A stretch of DNA of 64,000 nucleotides, from contig NC_061063.1 in NCBI RefSeq assembly GCF_021917145.1, positions 1,406,575 through 1,470,574 on the forward strand, given 5' to 3'. The first letter of the stretch is position 1. Every line of letters starts with the position of its first letter. A program made the position numbers and the translations under genes. This DNA comes from Hypomesus transpacificus (Eukaryota; Chordata; Actinopteri; Osmeriformes; Osmeridae). Below are positions 1 through 12,400 of the stretch, in pieces. A model generated the notes under the pieces. It saw only the letters and a list, made by a program, of their open reading frames with translations. It made no database searches and was not told where the DNA came from.

Positions 1-587
1 TTTTAGTCTCTCCTTCTATATCTCCTGTTTCAAATCTTCCCGTTGCGTGATGAGACAACCGAATAGGCCCACAGTGGCACCGTTCAGATCAAGTCTTGCC
101 AGCGCCTCTCTCTCAAGCCCTTGTGTCTTCACATCAGTCTGCGTGCTAATGACGCTGATCTGTAGCACAGAAACTCGTTCACCAATAACCGTCGAGTCGA
201 CCCCGAGGGTGAGTGGCACTTGTGCACGGAATTATTCAGACGTCAGACACGGTTATACTGATTACACACGTAGACGCGCCCGTGATGTCGTCAACGGGAG
301 ATATCCACTGTGGGTTGTGAACAGCCACGGTGTGTAAGTGCATTGAAATAGAGTGTACCCAATCTTAGTTTTTTATTACAGAGACAGACAATTGATTTGC
401 GTGCATGATGCTCTGGGACGATAACATTGTACTAGGAGGTAGTGAATAAGTTATGATGAAACGTGATTTTTCTCCCCAGACTCCCCAGAAACACTGTTGA
501 ATCACTTTTCAACCCATTTACCAACGTTGTAAAAACACTGTGGCAACTTTCACATTGGGTCTCAATATTAAACTGTGTTAGGCTAGG

Positions 588-2031
588 TGTTACAAACTCT
601 CCCCAGATGTAAGCGGCCTAGGGCGGGGAAAGGATGCAACGCTGCAACCCCAATATGTATCTGGCAAGTGAGACCGGGTAACAGGGAACACTGGACACAG
701 GGATAAATAGACATTCAAAGGTTTATTGGCTGAGACATAACCCCGACAAGGTTACAAGGGGACGGAGAGCGTTGCCAAAGAAAAGAACGAATCAAAACCA
801 CCCTGTCTGCCTATCCACACTCTAGCTAAACAAAAGTACAAGGGGTGGTACCCGCTCCTTACCTAATGTTCCTCACAGGAACAGGTGACTACTAGCCTGA
901 CGTTGTCATACTCATAATTCTAGTCAGAATATGAGTCTGAGAACTCTCCGTTGGGCTTTAACGAGCCTGGAAAACAAATGCCTCTTCGCTCAGTTGGATA
1001 GATCTACAACCAATCAGAGCAACAGAGTATGTGACGTATGTTAAGCACCGCATAGTTGTTGTCAACAGAACTAAACTACAAGCAGACTTGAAGCATGCTT
1101 GAAGAATGAATACAAACGATTTTTGCCGGTGTTGTAAAATTAATTTAAGGGTAGGGAGAGTACTTGTTCACACGGTCAACCTTTTTGAGCGAAACAATAA
1201 AGGGCAATGCATATACGAAGTTCTCCGTTTAGGATTACAACTCCATCGGGGCCAGCTGATAAATTAAACTTTTACTGTGTAAAAAAAAACTTTTTCTGTG
1301 TTCCTCTTTCAAAATGAATGCGCTGTCGATGTCTTCTAAAACAGACTCGATGGCAGTATCATAACATCCCAGATCTCCAGCGGTAGCCATGTTTGTTCAA
1401 AACTAATTCAACTTAAGCGCTCTTTTGTGACGTGGGTGATTACGTTACTGTTGATCATCTGTCCATCATCGTATAAAGCCCGCCCTGGCAATTTAATTGG
1501 TTCGCCCAGATTCTGGTTTTCTGTAGTTGGTCCCCAATACGAGACCCTCCAGACCCAACTTCCCGACCAAATTTTTTTGGGGGCGGGGAGAAGTTGGGCT
1601 GGCAGCCAGGCTAGGTGACTACCTACGTGAGGGAAGATGTAATCTACCATGGGTAGCTTGCCTGTCCCCTTGTTCCCTGCCAGGGGGCCAAAAGAAAAGC
1701 TACACCGAGTGTAGACTAAAATGAACCCAATAATATACAAAACAAGGGAGAACAAACACAAACGAACGAACCAAAGTCAAAAACAGCACATAGCTAAGAC
1801 ATCAAACAGAACACTGGCACAGGGTCTGGCAGCTCTCTCCTCCCAGTCAAACTGCGCGGCTTCTTAAGCGGTCTCCCGTTGGCTGCGCGGAGGATGATTG
1901 GTCGTAAGCGGGGTACGGGACTGGCCAATCAGCACGCGACTGTAAGGAGGAGGTAGTGGGGAGGGGACAAAAAGAGACAACCAACAGAACCACATAACAC
2001 AGCACAGTACACAATAACAGGGGTCGTAACA
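588..2031 (-). mobile_element. Solo long terminal repeat of an LTR retroelement
   Basis: The segment begins TGTTAC and ends GTAACA, the inverted TG...CA ends of an LTR. It is flanked on both sides by the same 5 bp, ctagg (583-587 and 2032-2036), a perfect target-site duplication of the size made by many Gypsy-like elements and retroviruses. On the minus strand a polyadenylation signal AATAAA lies near the 3' end (complement around 720-726), which sets the orientation. No gag, pol or env frame is present, so this is best read as a solo LTR left by recombination between the two LTRs. A very short non-coding element with internal LTRs is the alternative. Family not identified. Confidence 0.72.
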
Positions 2032-2579
2032 CTAGGCCTAGAGATACTCTCCAGACTGACTGATTTGCAGAATCACTTCCAAGACCATAGTCTACTCTCC
2101 ACTTTGCCCAGAAAAGCCATGTTCCATATCGCATCTCTTAATAACATTGAGTTGGTTGAAAAGCAATATTCAAACTCTTATTGCGAAAATTCCCTCTCCG
2201 GAATTCTGTTTGTAAACTAAGAACAATGTTGCGATTCAGATTGCTTCTAGATGGATTGAACATGGCAACATTGTGCAGTGGTTGGATGAAGAAGGGTTGT
2301 CCTCTTTGTAGAAGAATGATTGGTTTTTAGAACTCACTGACAACGTAACGTTCTGTTGAAAGTTTCAGAATCTCGCATGGCTTGACAGTAAATGTAGGCT
2401 ACATACATTTTTAGGAGGCAATTTTCATCTTGAGGAAAAAAAAACTGTTAAAGCACACAGAGTGGAATAAAAAAATATTTTAAGTAAGTTACTCTGACAT
2501 AAGATGCATCAAGTAACTCAAGATGTGCCCGAGCATGGCATCACCATATGGACAAGACCAACAGCTAAACTCATAGATT

Positions 2580-2644
2580 AACTATGTGTAGAAAATTTCT
2601 ACACATAGTTAAGAAGTGAAATACACATGTGTATTTCACTTCTT
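2580..2644. repeat. Two abutting palindromes
   Basis: 2580-2610 is an inverted repeat with 15-bp perfect arms around one central base. 2611-2644 follows with no spacer and is a perfect 34-bp palindrome (17-bp arms, no spacer). Both could extrude as cruciforms. No transposon ends or target duplications were recognised around them. Confidence 0.85.
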
Positions 2645-2924
2645 GATTCAGCTCATATTCACACATATCAGGTTTGAATCTAAAAGCAGCCTCTCCAACA
2701 CCTTTCCTAACCCTCGAACACACACACAGCCTCATACACACACACAACTTCATACACACAACTCAGTCATCCAAGTGTGGTTACTCAAGCTGATAAAAGG
2801 CAACAGCAATGTACACATTGTTGGATTTGCTGACAGGAGTTTGATTTCAGTCCAGAATTCCTCAAGTAAAACTCATTTTCTACAATCATGAACATTCTAT
2901 GTCTCTTCTAGCTTTGCCCTCCCC

Positions 2925-2961
2925 TTCTCTCTCTTTCTCTCTTTCTCTCTGTCTCTATCGC

Positions 2962-3054
<93 letters not shown>
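2925..3054. repeat. (CT)n microsatellite
   Basis: About 130 bp of nearly pure CT dinucleotide with a few T-rich interruptions. Confidence 0.97.
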
Positions 3055-3058
<4 letters not shown>

Positions 3059-4362
3059 CATCCCACTCTCACGGTGTATATCTCTTTAAAGCATGCACGT
3101 ACGCACACACTCGTACACACACACACTCTTTCTATACATGCCTCCCCCTCACCTTACGGTTGGTTGTTGAAGACAGTCGTGTCTCATAAGCTCTGTCAGC
3201 GGACTGAGAGATGAGTGAACCCATGATGATACTGCACCACCAGGAACTGTTCAGAACTTGTCAAAATACTCAGAGTGAGAAGAGGAAGTCTCACAGACCT
3301 CAGACACACACAGAGGAGAAGACACCCTGAAACGTTGTTACATTTCATCTACTTTTCAGAGGGGGATGCCAGGAGCCAGAAGAGAAAACCACATGACTCT
3401 GTTGAATTCTTCCCACATGGAAAGTGAATTGCAAAATACATGAGTTGTGCTTTATTGACATCTTAAACACATAATAAATGTTTATAGTCCTACTCAGGCC
3501 ATAGCTCAGGGCATCATGTCATTAATCGCTTGGGAAATGTTCTTCAAATTGAATGCAAATCAAAACTGAAAAGATCTCACTGGGGCATAACTGACCTCAG
3601 AGCTGTAGTCTAGATACATCTGCTTTGTTAAATTAGGATTAGTTCCATCATTTTCATTGGGCTGTAGTTACAAGCTTCCCAAGAGTTGTGTGGTTTGTTT
3701 ACGTTAGTCAGAGATAAGTATTTCCCTTTACTCCCAGTAGGCCCAGAATGAGACCAGCTGGTCCATTTGAAAGTGACTCCCAGCCACCCTTTTCCCTGGC
3801 CTGGATCTCTATCTACCGTAGAGTGTCTTGTGCTGTTGCCATGTGAACATGAAAACGTTAAGTGCTTGTGAATGCACCCAGGCACCACACCTTTGTGGCC
3901 TGGAGGGAGTTGAAACCTACTTTGATTGTCCATCACTCTTCACAGTAATCTCCTGTCAGCACTTAGGGGCAGAGAGAGATAGCAGGGAGCAAGAGAGTGA
4001 GAAGGAGAGAGATAGAGAGAATGAGAGAGTGAGAGAGCATAAAGAGAAAGAGAGCAGAGAGAGATAGGAACACGGAGTGAAAGTGAGAAAGAAGGAGAGA
4101 ATCCGAGAATAGAGAGAGAGAGGGGCAAGGAGACTTGGAGTGAGAAAGGAGAGAGAGAGTAGCGAGCGGCAACCCAGACCTCCCTGAACGCCTACTCCAC
4201 ACTCTGAAGCGGCACATGCCTTCCAGAGAGCGTTCAGAGGCAGCATCTGTTTAAGATCTGTTCATCAGCTGCTTTGTTACCCTTCTTCTTGTCAGCCGGG
4301 GCCAAATGAGACAGATGAGCGATGTGTCAAGCACAGGACTGCTTGTGTCTGTCTATGTTGAG

Positions 4363-4530
4363 GCGCCTGTCTGTCTCTCTGTACCTGCCTGTGTCTGTCT
4401 GTGTTAGAGCACCTGTCTGTCTCTCTGTACCTGCCTGTGTCTGTCTGTGTTAGAGCACCTGTCTGTCTTTCCGTACCTATGTCTATCAGTGCTACTAGAC
4501 CTGTCTGTCTCTCTGTACCTGACTGTTCCT
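4363..4530. repeat. 46-bp minisatellite
   Basis: Two near-identical 46-bp units (4363-4408, 4409-4454), a diverged third and a partial fourth. The unit is rich in CTGTCTGT and contains GTACCTGCCTGT. Confidence 0.85.
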
Positions 4531-4950
4531 GGAGACAAGCAACCAACTGTGGAGAGCCGCTAACTGGGATTAGTTCAATTCATTTGACCTGATGAACTTG
4601 GATGAGAAGCAGTGGGCTAAGACTGAGAGAGTGAGACTGAGAGAGTGAGAGGGTGTGTTGATATAGGTGAAGAGTGAGAGAGTGAGAGAGTGTGTTGATG
4701 CAGGTGAGGGACCTGGCCCGCTCCAGGAAGGCCTCAGTTCATGTGATGTACACTCTACCCAGTGAGCCACCATGGCGCCCCACACATAGACTACATCATA
4801 AATAATTTAATACATGTAAGCGTGTGTGTGTGGATCAGCCAAGCATTGTAAAAAGACTATTTAACAGCCCTCATAAACCCAGGACATTAAGCAAAACAGA
4901 TCCAGATCCTCAATCTCTCCCATAATTCAGTCATTTCCATCTCTTCCATC

Positions 4951-4956
4951 TCTCTC

Positions 4957-5014
<58 letters not shown>
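4951..5014. repeat. (CT)n microsatellite
   Basis: Nearly uninterrupted CT dinucleotide tract. Confidence 0.95.
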
Positions 5015-5018
<4 letters not shown>

Positions 5019-5547
5019 ATCACCCTCTCTTTCTCCCTCTCTTGCTGTCTCTCTCACCTTCAATCTCTATTTCACACTTTCTCTCCCTCCTCCTCTATCT
5101 GGCAGTGTTCTCTCCATCCTGACCACCTACCACTCCTATAAGAGTGGGACTCATGTCAGTGCTGGTGTGTGATCTCTCCCTGCACCAGTCACAGGTTGTT
5201 CCCCCAGCAAGCTGCCTCACATTATACACCATTCAAACGTTCTTAGATGTTGAAAATCAATCAGTGCAATAAGCACATTAGGAGACTAATAGTGGCAATT
5301 TCACACCACTGGAAGCTAGTTTGGAAAAATAATATACACTTTTCTCTGGGTGGGAAACTTTTATCCTGGTGGTGCTGGTGGTCATGATGAAGGTGTACCA
5401 GCCCTGTACCCAGAGGGTCTGTGTCATGTCATCACTGTTCAGGTCACTCTCCTTTTAGTCCTGTTACCTGCAGTCATACAGTCTCCAGTGACTGTGCACG
5501 TGTGTAATGTAATTCTTATTACATTACACATTCTTATTATGTGGGGG

Positions 5548-5548
<1 letters not shown>

Positions 5549-5638
<90 letters not shown>

Positions 5639-5650
5639 TTTGTGTGTGTG
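5549..5650. repeat. (GT)n microsatellite
   Basis: About 100 bp of GT dinucleotide; a second shorter GT run lies at about 5756-5779. Confidence 0.97.
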
Positions 5651-6240
5651 AGGTGGGGCACTTCTGGTGTTGCATTGTAAGGTTGGGTAATACAAAGTCT
5701 TTTATGGTTGGACCACATATTAGAACCAGCTGTTTCCAGCTCACATATGCTATTTGTGTGTGTGTGTGTGTGTGTGTGTCAGGGCAGGAAATTATCCCCA
5801 CTCCCCCCACCCCAGCAAAACCACCCTCACCACCTACAAAACATCAATGACACATCAGCAAGCCTGTTCACCAGATCTAGTTGGCTTGTGTGTCTTTCTG
5901 CTCTATAGTGTGCATTTAGGTATTTTATAAAACCATGTATGTGTGTATGTCTCTGTAGGTATCTGTAGTTCCACATGCTTGTGATTCTACATGTATGTCC
6001 TTCTTAATGTTGTTTCCTGTCAAGTATCAGGTGACCTTTGACCTCACCAACACTCAGTTGTCAATTTCCTCTTCCTGGATGAAGCACCTGGGTGTAGTTA
6101 TCCTTTTTCACCAGCCAGAGGGTATCCTGTGTGTGTTGGTGTACTGAGGCCCCTGAAATCTGGTTTTGACACCATCATGTGATTGGTCCTCATTAGTGTC
6201 CTACCTTTCACAAGTCTTCACAGGTTTCTGGTGTTGAGAA

Positions 6241-6244
<4 letters not shown>

Positions 6245-6338
<94 letters not shown>
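6245..6338. repeat. (GT)n microsatellite
   Basis: About 94 bp of pure GT dinucleotide. Confidence 0.97.
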
Positions 6339-6339
<1 letters not shown>

Positions 6340-8303
6340 ATAAAATTGGTACAGGAAAACTGCTTTCATACCTCCATGTTTTATCATTCAGGATATTCTG
6401 GAGAGGCCTTCCATATACCAGCCTGAGGTGATGGATAGCAGGTTTTGCACTGGCTGTTTGAAGCAGGCACATTCACAGGACACCCATAGGTGCATTAAGG
6501 TCCTTCCTGTAATTATATATTTTGCAACAAACATATCTACATACACAATGGACACACATACACACACCTACATACACAAACACATACAACACAGATGTGC
6601 ACATTCATACAAAAATCTATTCACTCTTGTACATACCTACTTTTTCATACACACGCAGACACAAACATATGCACAAACACACACATGCACACACACACAC
6701 ATGTATGGAGTATCTGGAGCAAGCTCCAGTGAAAGCTTTGGAACATTACGTTCCTATGAATGATGGTTTTAATGTTCCATCCTCTCCCATTAGACCATCC
6801 ATCACACAAGCATCACTCAGACATCAAGGAGAGAGGGATGGAGGGAGGAGAGGGATGGAGGGGGGGAAGGAGGGAGGGAGAAAGAGAGATATGGGAGAGG
6901 GGAGGTATGGGGGAGGAGAGAGAAGGAAAGACAGAAATACGAGGGTGGAGGAGAAAGGAGGTAAGAGTTTAGTAGGAGCAGGAGGGGTTGAAGGAGAGAT
7001 AGAAAGAGGAGAGAATGAGAGGCAGAATAGGAATGAATGAGGAGATGGAGGGAGAGAGGACTGGATGGCGTGAGCAGAAATGAATGAGACAAGCAGTGCT
7101 GTGTGGTGGAGGGAGGAGAGAGGGAGGAAAGAAGAAGAGATAAAATGGGGGACTGAGAGCAGAGCTGGAGAGAGAGAGATGAGAGTCATTTAGACAGACT
7201 GATGCTGATGAGAGAAGGCTTGAGATCTCTCAAATTGTGATAACGGTACAGCAATGTGTATGTGTGTGTCTGTGTAAACAGTATGGGCGTGGGTGTGTGT
7301 GTGTGTGTGCATGCTTGTGAGTGCGTGTGCATGCATGTGTCTAACATTGAGGCTGGGCCTGATAGGTATAATAATACGTGTTGAAACTACTGCAGCAAAC
7401 ACACCATTGTTAACATCAATACAGACACACACCATTTTAAACATCAGTACAGAACATGTCCTATAACTCATGGTCCTAATTTCATCAGTGTGTTGCGATG
7501 CTGTAAATATTGTTTGTCGGTTTACATCAAATGTTGTGTAAATGCTACCTACATGCAGTGTAGGAGAATAAATAGAATATTGATTCACAGAAACCTTCAA
7601 GTGTTTACTGAAGCCTCTACCACCTGTTCACCTCTCTCTCTCCCTCTATTTCATTATTTCCTTCTCTCTTTCTCTCTGTTTCTTGCTCTCTCGCTCTCTC
7701 TTTTTCATAACCCATTCCCTTTTTTGAAAGATCCAGGATAATGGAATTCCTGTGTTGAATACCTATGAAGGCCAGATTTGTTATGGACAATGACAGAGCT
7801 ATTGTAAAAGCTGACATTACTGGCCTGTTATTTGCTTTTATACTTGCGAACATAAACTGAACATTTAGTAAATCGCAGTCTGGTATGACATCACAACAAC
7901 TGTACCAAGAAGTGAGTGTTTTTGTTTTAGCTGCCACTGTCTGTGTTATTACCATCGACTCTTCTTCAAATCAAGAGCCATGATCACATCAAACACGAAA
8001 CCATTATAATCTAGTTGTGTTATTCAATCTCAGTCCAAACAGGAGAAAGTATCTTACCTAGAAACCAAACAAGTATGGGAGACTCCTCAATCTGACCCTA
8101 CTCAGTAAAGACTGGGGTGTTTCTACACTGTTTGTAACTGGACAGTCCTCAATCTCTGACCACTACGGACAGAGAAAGATAGAAGGAGACTTGCAATCAC
8201 CCTTCCTAACCACTAGATGATGCCCTTTCTCTGTGGTGGTGGTCAACACATGGTATTTCGCCACCATCTAGTGGAGATCCATTTATCAGTATGAGATCCA
8301 GAC

Positions 8304-8498
8304 CAGTCTTTCCCAACCCTGGTCATCAGGACCTCCTGCCCTGCATGTTTTAGATGTTTCCCTGCTCCAACACACCTGATTCAAATGAATCAAGCTTCTG
8401 CTGAGCTTAATAATGACCCATTCCTTCATAATGACCCATTCCAAACATCTAAAACATTCAGGGCAGAGGGTCCTGAGGACCGGGTTTAGGAAGCACTG
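8304..8498. mobile_element. Short non-autonomous DNA transposon (hAT-type MITE)
   Basis: About 195 bp with long imperfect terminal inverted repeats of roughly 50 bp; the ends are of the CAGTNNTTCC type and the arms share TGCCCTG and TGTTTTAGATG. The 8-bp flanks, atccagac and atctacac, match at 6 of 8 positions, as expected of an old hAT 8-bp target duplication. It has no coding capacity. The palindromic consensus resembles a very common fish repeat. Confidence 0.7.
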
Positions 8499-8722
8499 AT
8501 CTACACTAGATTCATAATTTATTCTGGAGCTATGTATGTCGTCTGTGGTCAGAAACAAAGAATACCAGGATTTCCACTTGAAAGGTTCATATGTAGGACT
8601 TACAGGTTAATGAGATCTTCTCCTGCTTTACAATCAAATGTTCCATCTCTCAACAAATAACCATACTCTTCTGTTTTTAGATTCATAACACAGCATCGAT
8701 ATTTTATCAAAAACAATCACGT

Positions 8723-8728
8723 TTTATT
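8723..8728 (-). terminator. tapbp: Candidate polyadenylation signal of tapbp
   Basis: AATAAA on the minus strand, about 670 bp after the tapbp stop codon. A further A-rich candidate lies near 9010. The actual 3' end is not determined. Confidence 0.45.
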
Positions 8729-9246
8729 CAATTTATGCAAATTTGCAGCTACAAACAATGAAAGAAAAAGCTCAGCTATCTTGCCTAAATATGACATGAG
8801 AGAAAACAACAACAGTCCTCAACTCTCAAAACTCAACCCCCTCATTCTGTACAAAACTCTACAATAAATTACTGTCTCTACTGCAATATCATCAGAGAGA
8901 AAGAAGAATATTAACAACCACTCAGCCATTTTACTTCTTTAGAGAAAAGTATAAATTGGCACATTTACAAACAGTCCTGGTCTCTTCAGTTCTCAGACAC
9001 CACTGGAAAGAAAAAATAAAATTTGAGTTGACTATTTGAACATTCAGTAAATATTGTAGTCTACCTATACTATGTGTAACTGTAACTATAATTACATGTT
9101 ATACTATACAATTTAATATAGGTATTGACATTACATATATGCAGTATATTGACATATGCAGTATGCACTGTATATACACACATGTATATAACTATACAGT
9201 ATATCTATAGTTAGACTATAGTGTATAGTAAGAACTACTGAACATT

Positions 9247-9353
9247 GGGGCTTGTATAGCTCAGATGCACAGCATATCATTTGACTGCAGATGAACAGGT
9301 CCCAGGTTCAAATCCCCCTGTACCCTTAGAATAAAAGTGTCTATTAAACAGAT
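9247..9353 (+). mobile_element. tRNA-Cys-derived SINE copy
   Basis: The first ~80 bp look like a tRNA-Cys(GCA): the A-box region TAGCTCAG, the anticodon arm TTTGACTGCAGAT and a perfect B box GGTTCAAATCC (9305-9315). The acceptor stem does not pair and the 3' part continues into AATAAAAGTGTCTATTAAA, a tail shared with fish SINEs, so this is a retroposed copy and not a working tRNA gene. It lies in the tapbp 3' UTR, antisense to it. A related copy is at 49939-50050. Confidence 0.7.
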
Positions 9354-9401
9354 ACATCAATCCATCCTACTTACCCCAGGCCCCTATGCAGCTCCTACTC
9401 T

Positions 9402-12400
9402 TTAATTCTCCTTCTGTAACAGAGACACGTTAGAAGGATGGTTAACTAAGCACCAAGCCAGCCTGAAGTAAACCCAGCAGGTAGGAAGAGACTCAGACAT
9501 GAGGAAGCGAGTCAGACATGAGGAAGAGAGTCACACATGAGGAAGAGAGTCAGACGTAAGGAAGAGAGTCAGATGTGAGGAAGAGAGTCAGACATGAGGA
9601 AGAGTCAGACATGAGGAAGAGAGTCAGACATGAGGAAGAGTCAGACATGAGGAAGAGAGTCAGACATGGAGGAAGAGAGTCAGACATGAGAAAAAGAGTC
9701 AGACATGAGGAAGAAAGTCAGACATGAGGAAGAGAGTCAGACAGGGAGGAAGAGAGTCAGACATTGAGAAAGGGAGTCAAACATGAGGAAGAGAGTCAGA
9801 CATGAGGAAGAGAGTCAGACATGGAGGAAGAGAGTCAGACATGAGGAAGAGAGTCAGAAATGAGGAAGAGAGTCAGCCATGGAGGAAGAGAGTCAGAGGA
9901 GCATGTGTGTTACCTTCTCCTGTGTGTCAGCAGCAGTGGAGTCTGAGGAAATACAAGGACGAGTTAGACACATCTTTCACCACGCTGATAGACTGATTAA
10001 TTGGTTATTGATAGATCTACTGATTAGATGGTTATTTTGGTTTTTATTTGGTTAGTAGATTAGTGGATGGCTGGATGCATGTCTGTATAGATGAATAGAT
10101 AGATGTATACAGTAGATAGATGGATGATGGTATATTTACCAGAGCTGCTGACTGTCCAGGAGAAGACCTTGATCAAACCATAGAGTCCCAGCGCCACGGC
10201 AACCATCGCCATGGAGTCCTCAATAGAGGGAGTGCTGACTCCTGAGAGCGACAGAGAGAAAAAGAAATTAGATGATATAAACCATACTTTTCTATTAAAT
10301 CATCAAAATATCACATTATATTTTATTCTTTCATCATCGATGTGATCTGCGCATCAGTGTAAGACTACACTGTGCAGTATCTCAATCACAGTACATAGGC
10401 CATTGTAAATACATTTACACAGTACTTTACATAGTATCATAAACAATGGTTATGAATTTCATAAAATGGTTAAAGGCTGTGATAGGCCAGCGGTGCTGCT
10501 CCTCTCACCAATCACGTTGAGGGACACGCTGACTCGTCTGGTGCCCCCCTGGTGGACGGCCACACAGCTGACCTGCCCCCCCCGCTCCCCCCCCACCCTG
10601 GCTGGGTCCAGCTCCAGACGGGAGCTCTGGCTGTAGGTGCCGTCAGAGGCCTGCCTGTGGCCCGTCACGCTGCCCCGGCCCAGGTCCTGGACCCCCCCTG
10701 CCCCGCTCAGCTCCCAGCCCAGCTCCAGGGACAGGGGGGCGAAGCCTGACGCCTCACACTGCACCACCACCAGCTGGCCCGGGGCGGAGAGGGGGAGCGG
10801 GGAGGGGGAGATGGAGAGGGAGGGGGGCTCTGGGAGAGACAGAGGAGGAGAGATATATACAGAGGAGAGGGAGGAGGAGAGATACAGAAAGGAGGAAAGA
10901 GACAAAGAGGAGGAGAGATTACAAAGAGGAGGGAGAGAGGAGGAGAAAGGGAGGAGGAGAAGGAATAGAGAGAGGGAGGGACAGCCAGAAGGTCAGAGTG
11001 AGGTATTAAAGGGTGATCACCACTTTCATGTTCTCGTATTGTATTGTCCATGTAAGAGGCTGTTACTGTAATAAGAATTAGTGCATGAATAACTCTTTAA
11101 TGAATCTTCATGCTGCAGCCTCACTCTCTATCTCCAGATATGGTTATAATATCAATTTCCTATTTTAATAGTATATTTAGAGTGCATATGAGTGTATTGT
11201 AGCTGAGTCTCACCCACTATTTCCAGGTCCACCGCCACCTGAGCCAGCAGATAGGGCAGATACACTGTGCAGATGTACGTTCCAGAGTGGCGCACCTGGG
11301 CTTCCTGCAGGATCAGTGATGCGTTTCCTGTCTTGTGGAGGGCATTGATGTCCAGCCCCGCCCCTGCCTCCCAGTTATCAGCTAATCGGTCGCCCTTGCC
11401 GTCGTAGGCCAGGACCAATCGTCCGTCGCCCCTGAACTGGTACCGCCACTCCATGGCAAAGCCCGACCCGGACAGGGGAGAGGAGGGGTCCACCCAGAAC
11501 CCACAGTCCAGGAGAACCGGTTCTCCCAGTCTGGACTGGACCCTCACGGTTCTACTGGACACACTGAGGATCACTGGGGAGGGGAGGAGTAGGGGGGTGA
11601 GGAACAGAGGCAGGCAGGCAGGGAGAAGAGGAAGGAAGGAGGGAGGTATGGACAGAGGGAGAGAAAAGGAAGGAGAGGGGAGGCAAAGAAAAAGTGGAAA
11701 GGAGGAGAATGAGAAAATCAGACTGATCTTGCATTGACGTTAACCTCTCCCAGTCTCAGCTGGTCTGTATCTAATGTAGATGTCTGCACCTTGGGGTTCT
11801 TTAGTTGCCGTAGGAGCGCGCATGACACTGGACAGGGTCAGCTGTCTGTCAAGGCCCTGCAAGGCAGCCGAGTACCAATCAGCTTGCAGGTAGATGGGGC
11901 TGAGGGCAGAGTGTGTGAGCGGAGCGGCCCATTGGACGGTGGAGGGCTGCGGCAGGAAAGGGTTGAGCTCACACTGGGGTTTCTCCACAGCACCCCCTGG
12001 TGGGTGGAGGGAGGAGTGGCAGAAGGTGGCAGCAGGGTCTGGAACACACAGGAATCACAAGGGGGATTCTCAGGGATTATCAGTGAGATGTGAAGTATCA
12101 ACCAGCTTTACTGTATCATCAAACTAAACTGATTGAGGTTAGAAGTCACTGCTGGTTTTCCAACTGAAGGGCATCTCAGTGTGTCAAACATGATCTGAAC
12201 CACCTCCTCTATCTTCTCACACATATTTTCAACACATAACGTGACGTTAAAACCGACCTGTGATGTAATAAACCCTCTCTGGGTTTATGTCTGACGACGG
12301 TTTCAGTAGTGACCCAGTTCCTTGGCTTTCTGGGTCGGTTCTGATGACCAACAGTGATTTCTCCTGTGTCATAGCCGCAGGGAACCCTCTGCCTGGCTTC

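Larger units (their letters stand above)
2037..8303. other. Gene-free flank with simple repeats
   Basis: No coding exon could be supported. The open frames here are translations of CA/GT, CT/GA and purine-rich tracts, or short chance frames without splice context. What can be seen is a twin palindrome (2580-2644), four microsatellites, a 46-bp minisatellite (4363-4530), and GA-rich stretches around 3970-4170 and 6830-7180. The next gene in the usual teleost order would lie beyond the left edge. Confidence 0.6.

Noticed and set aside
2908-3126. Arg/Glu repeat protein frame, and similar Cys/Val or His/Thr frames at GT/CA tracts
   Set aside because: These come from dinucleotide microsatellites and are not genes.
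9247-9327. Functional tRNA-Cys gene
   Set aside because: Acceptor and D stems do not pair and the copy runs into a SINE tail.
9487-9905. CRISPR-like array
   Set aside because: Units are head-to-tail without unique spacers; it is a minisatellite in a vertebrate intron.
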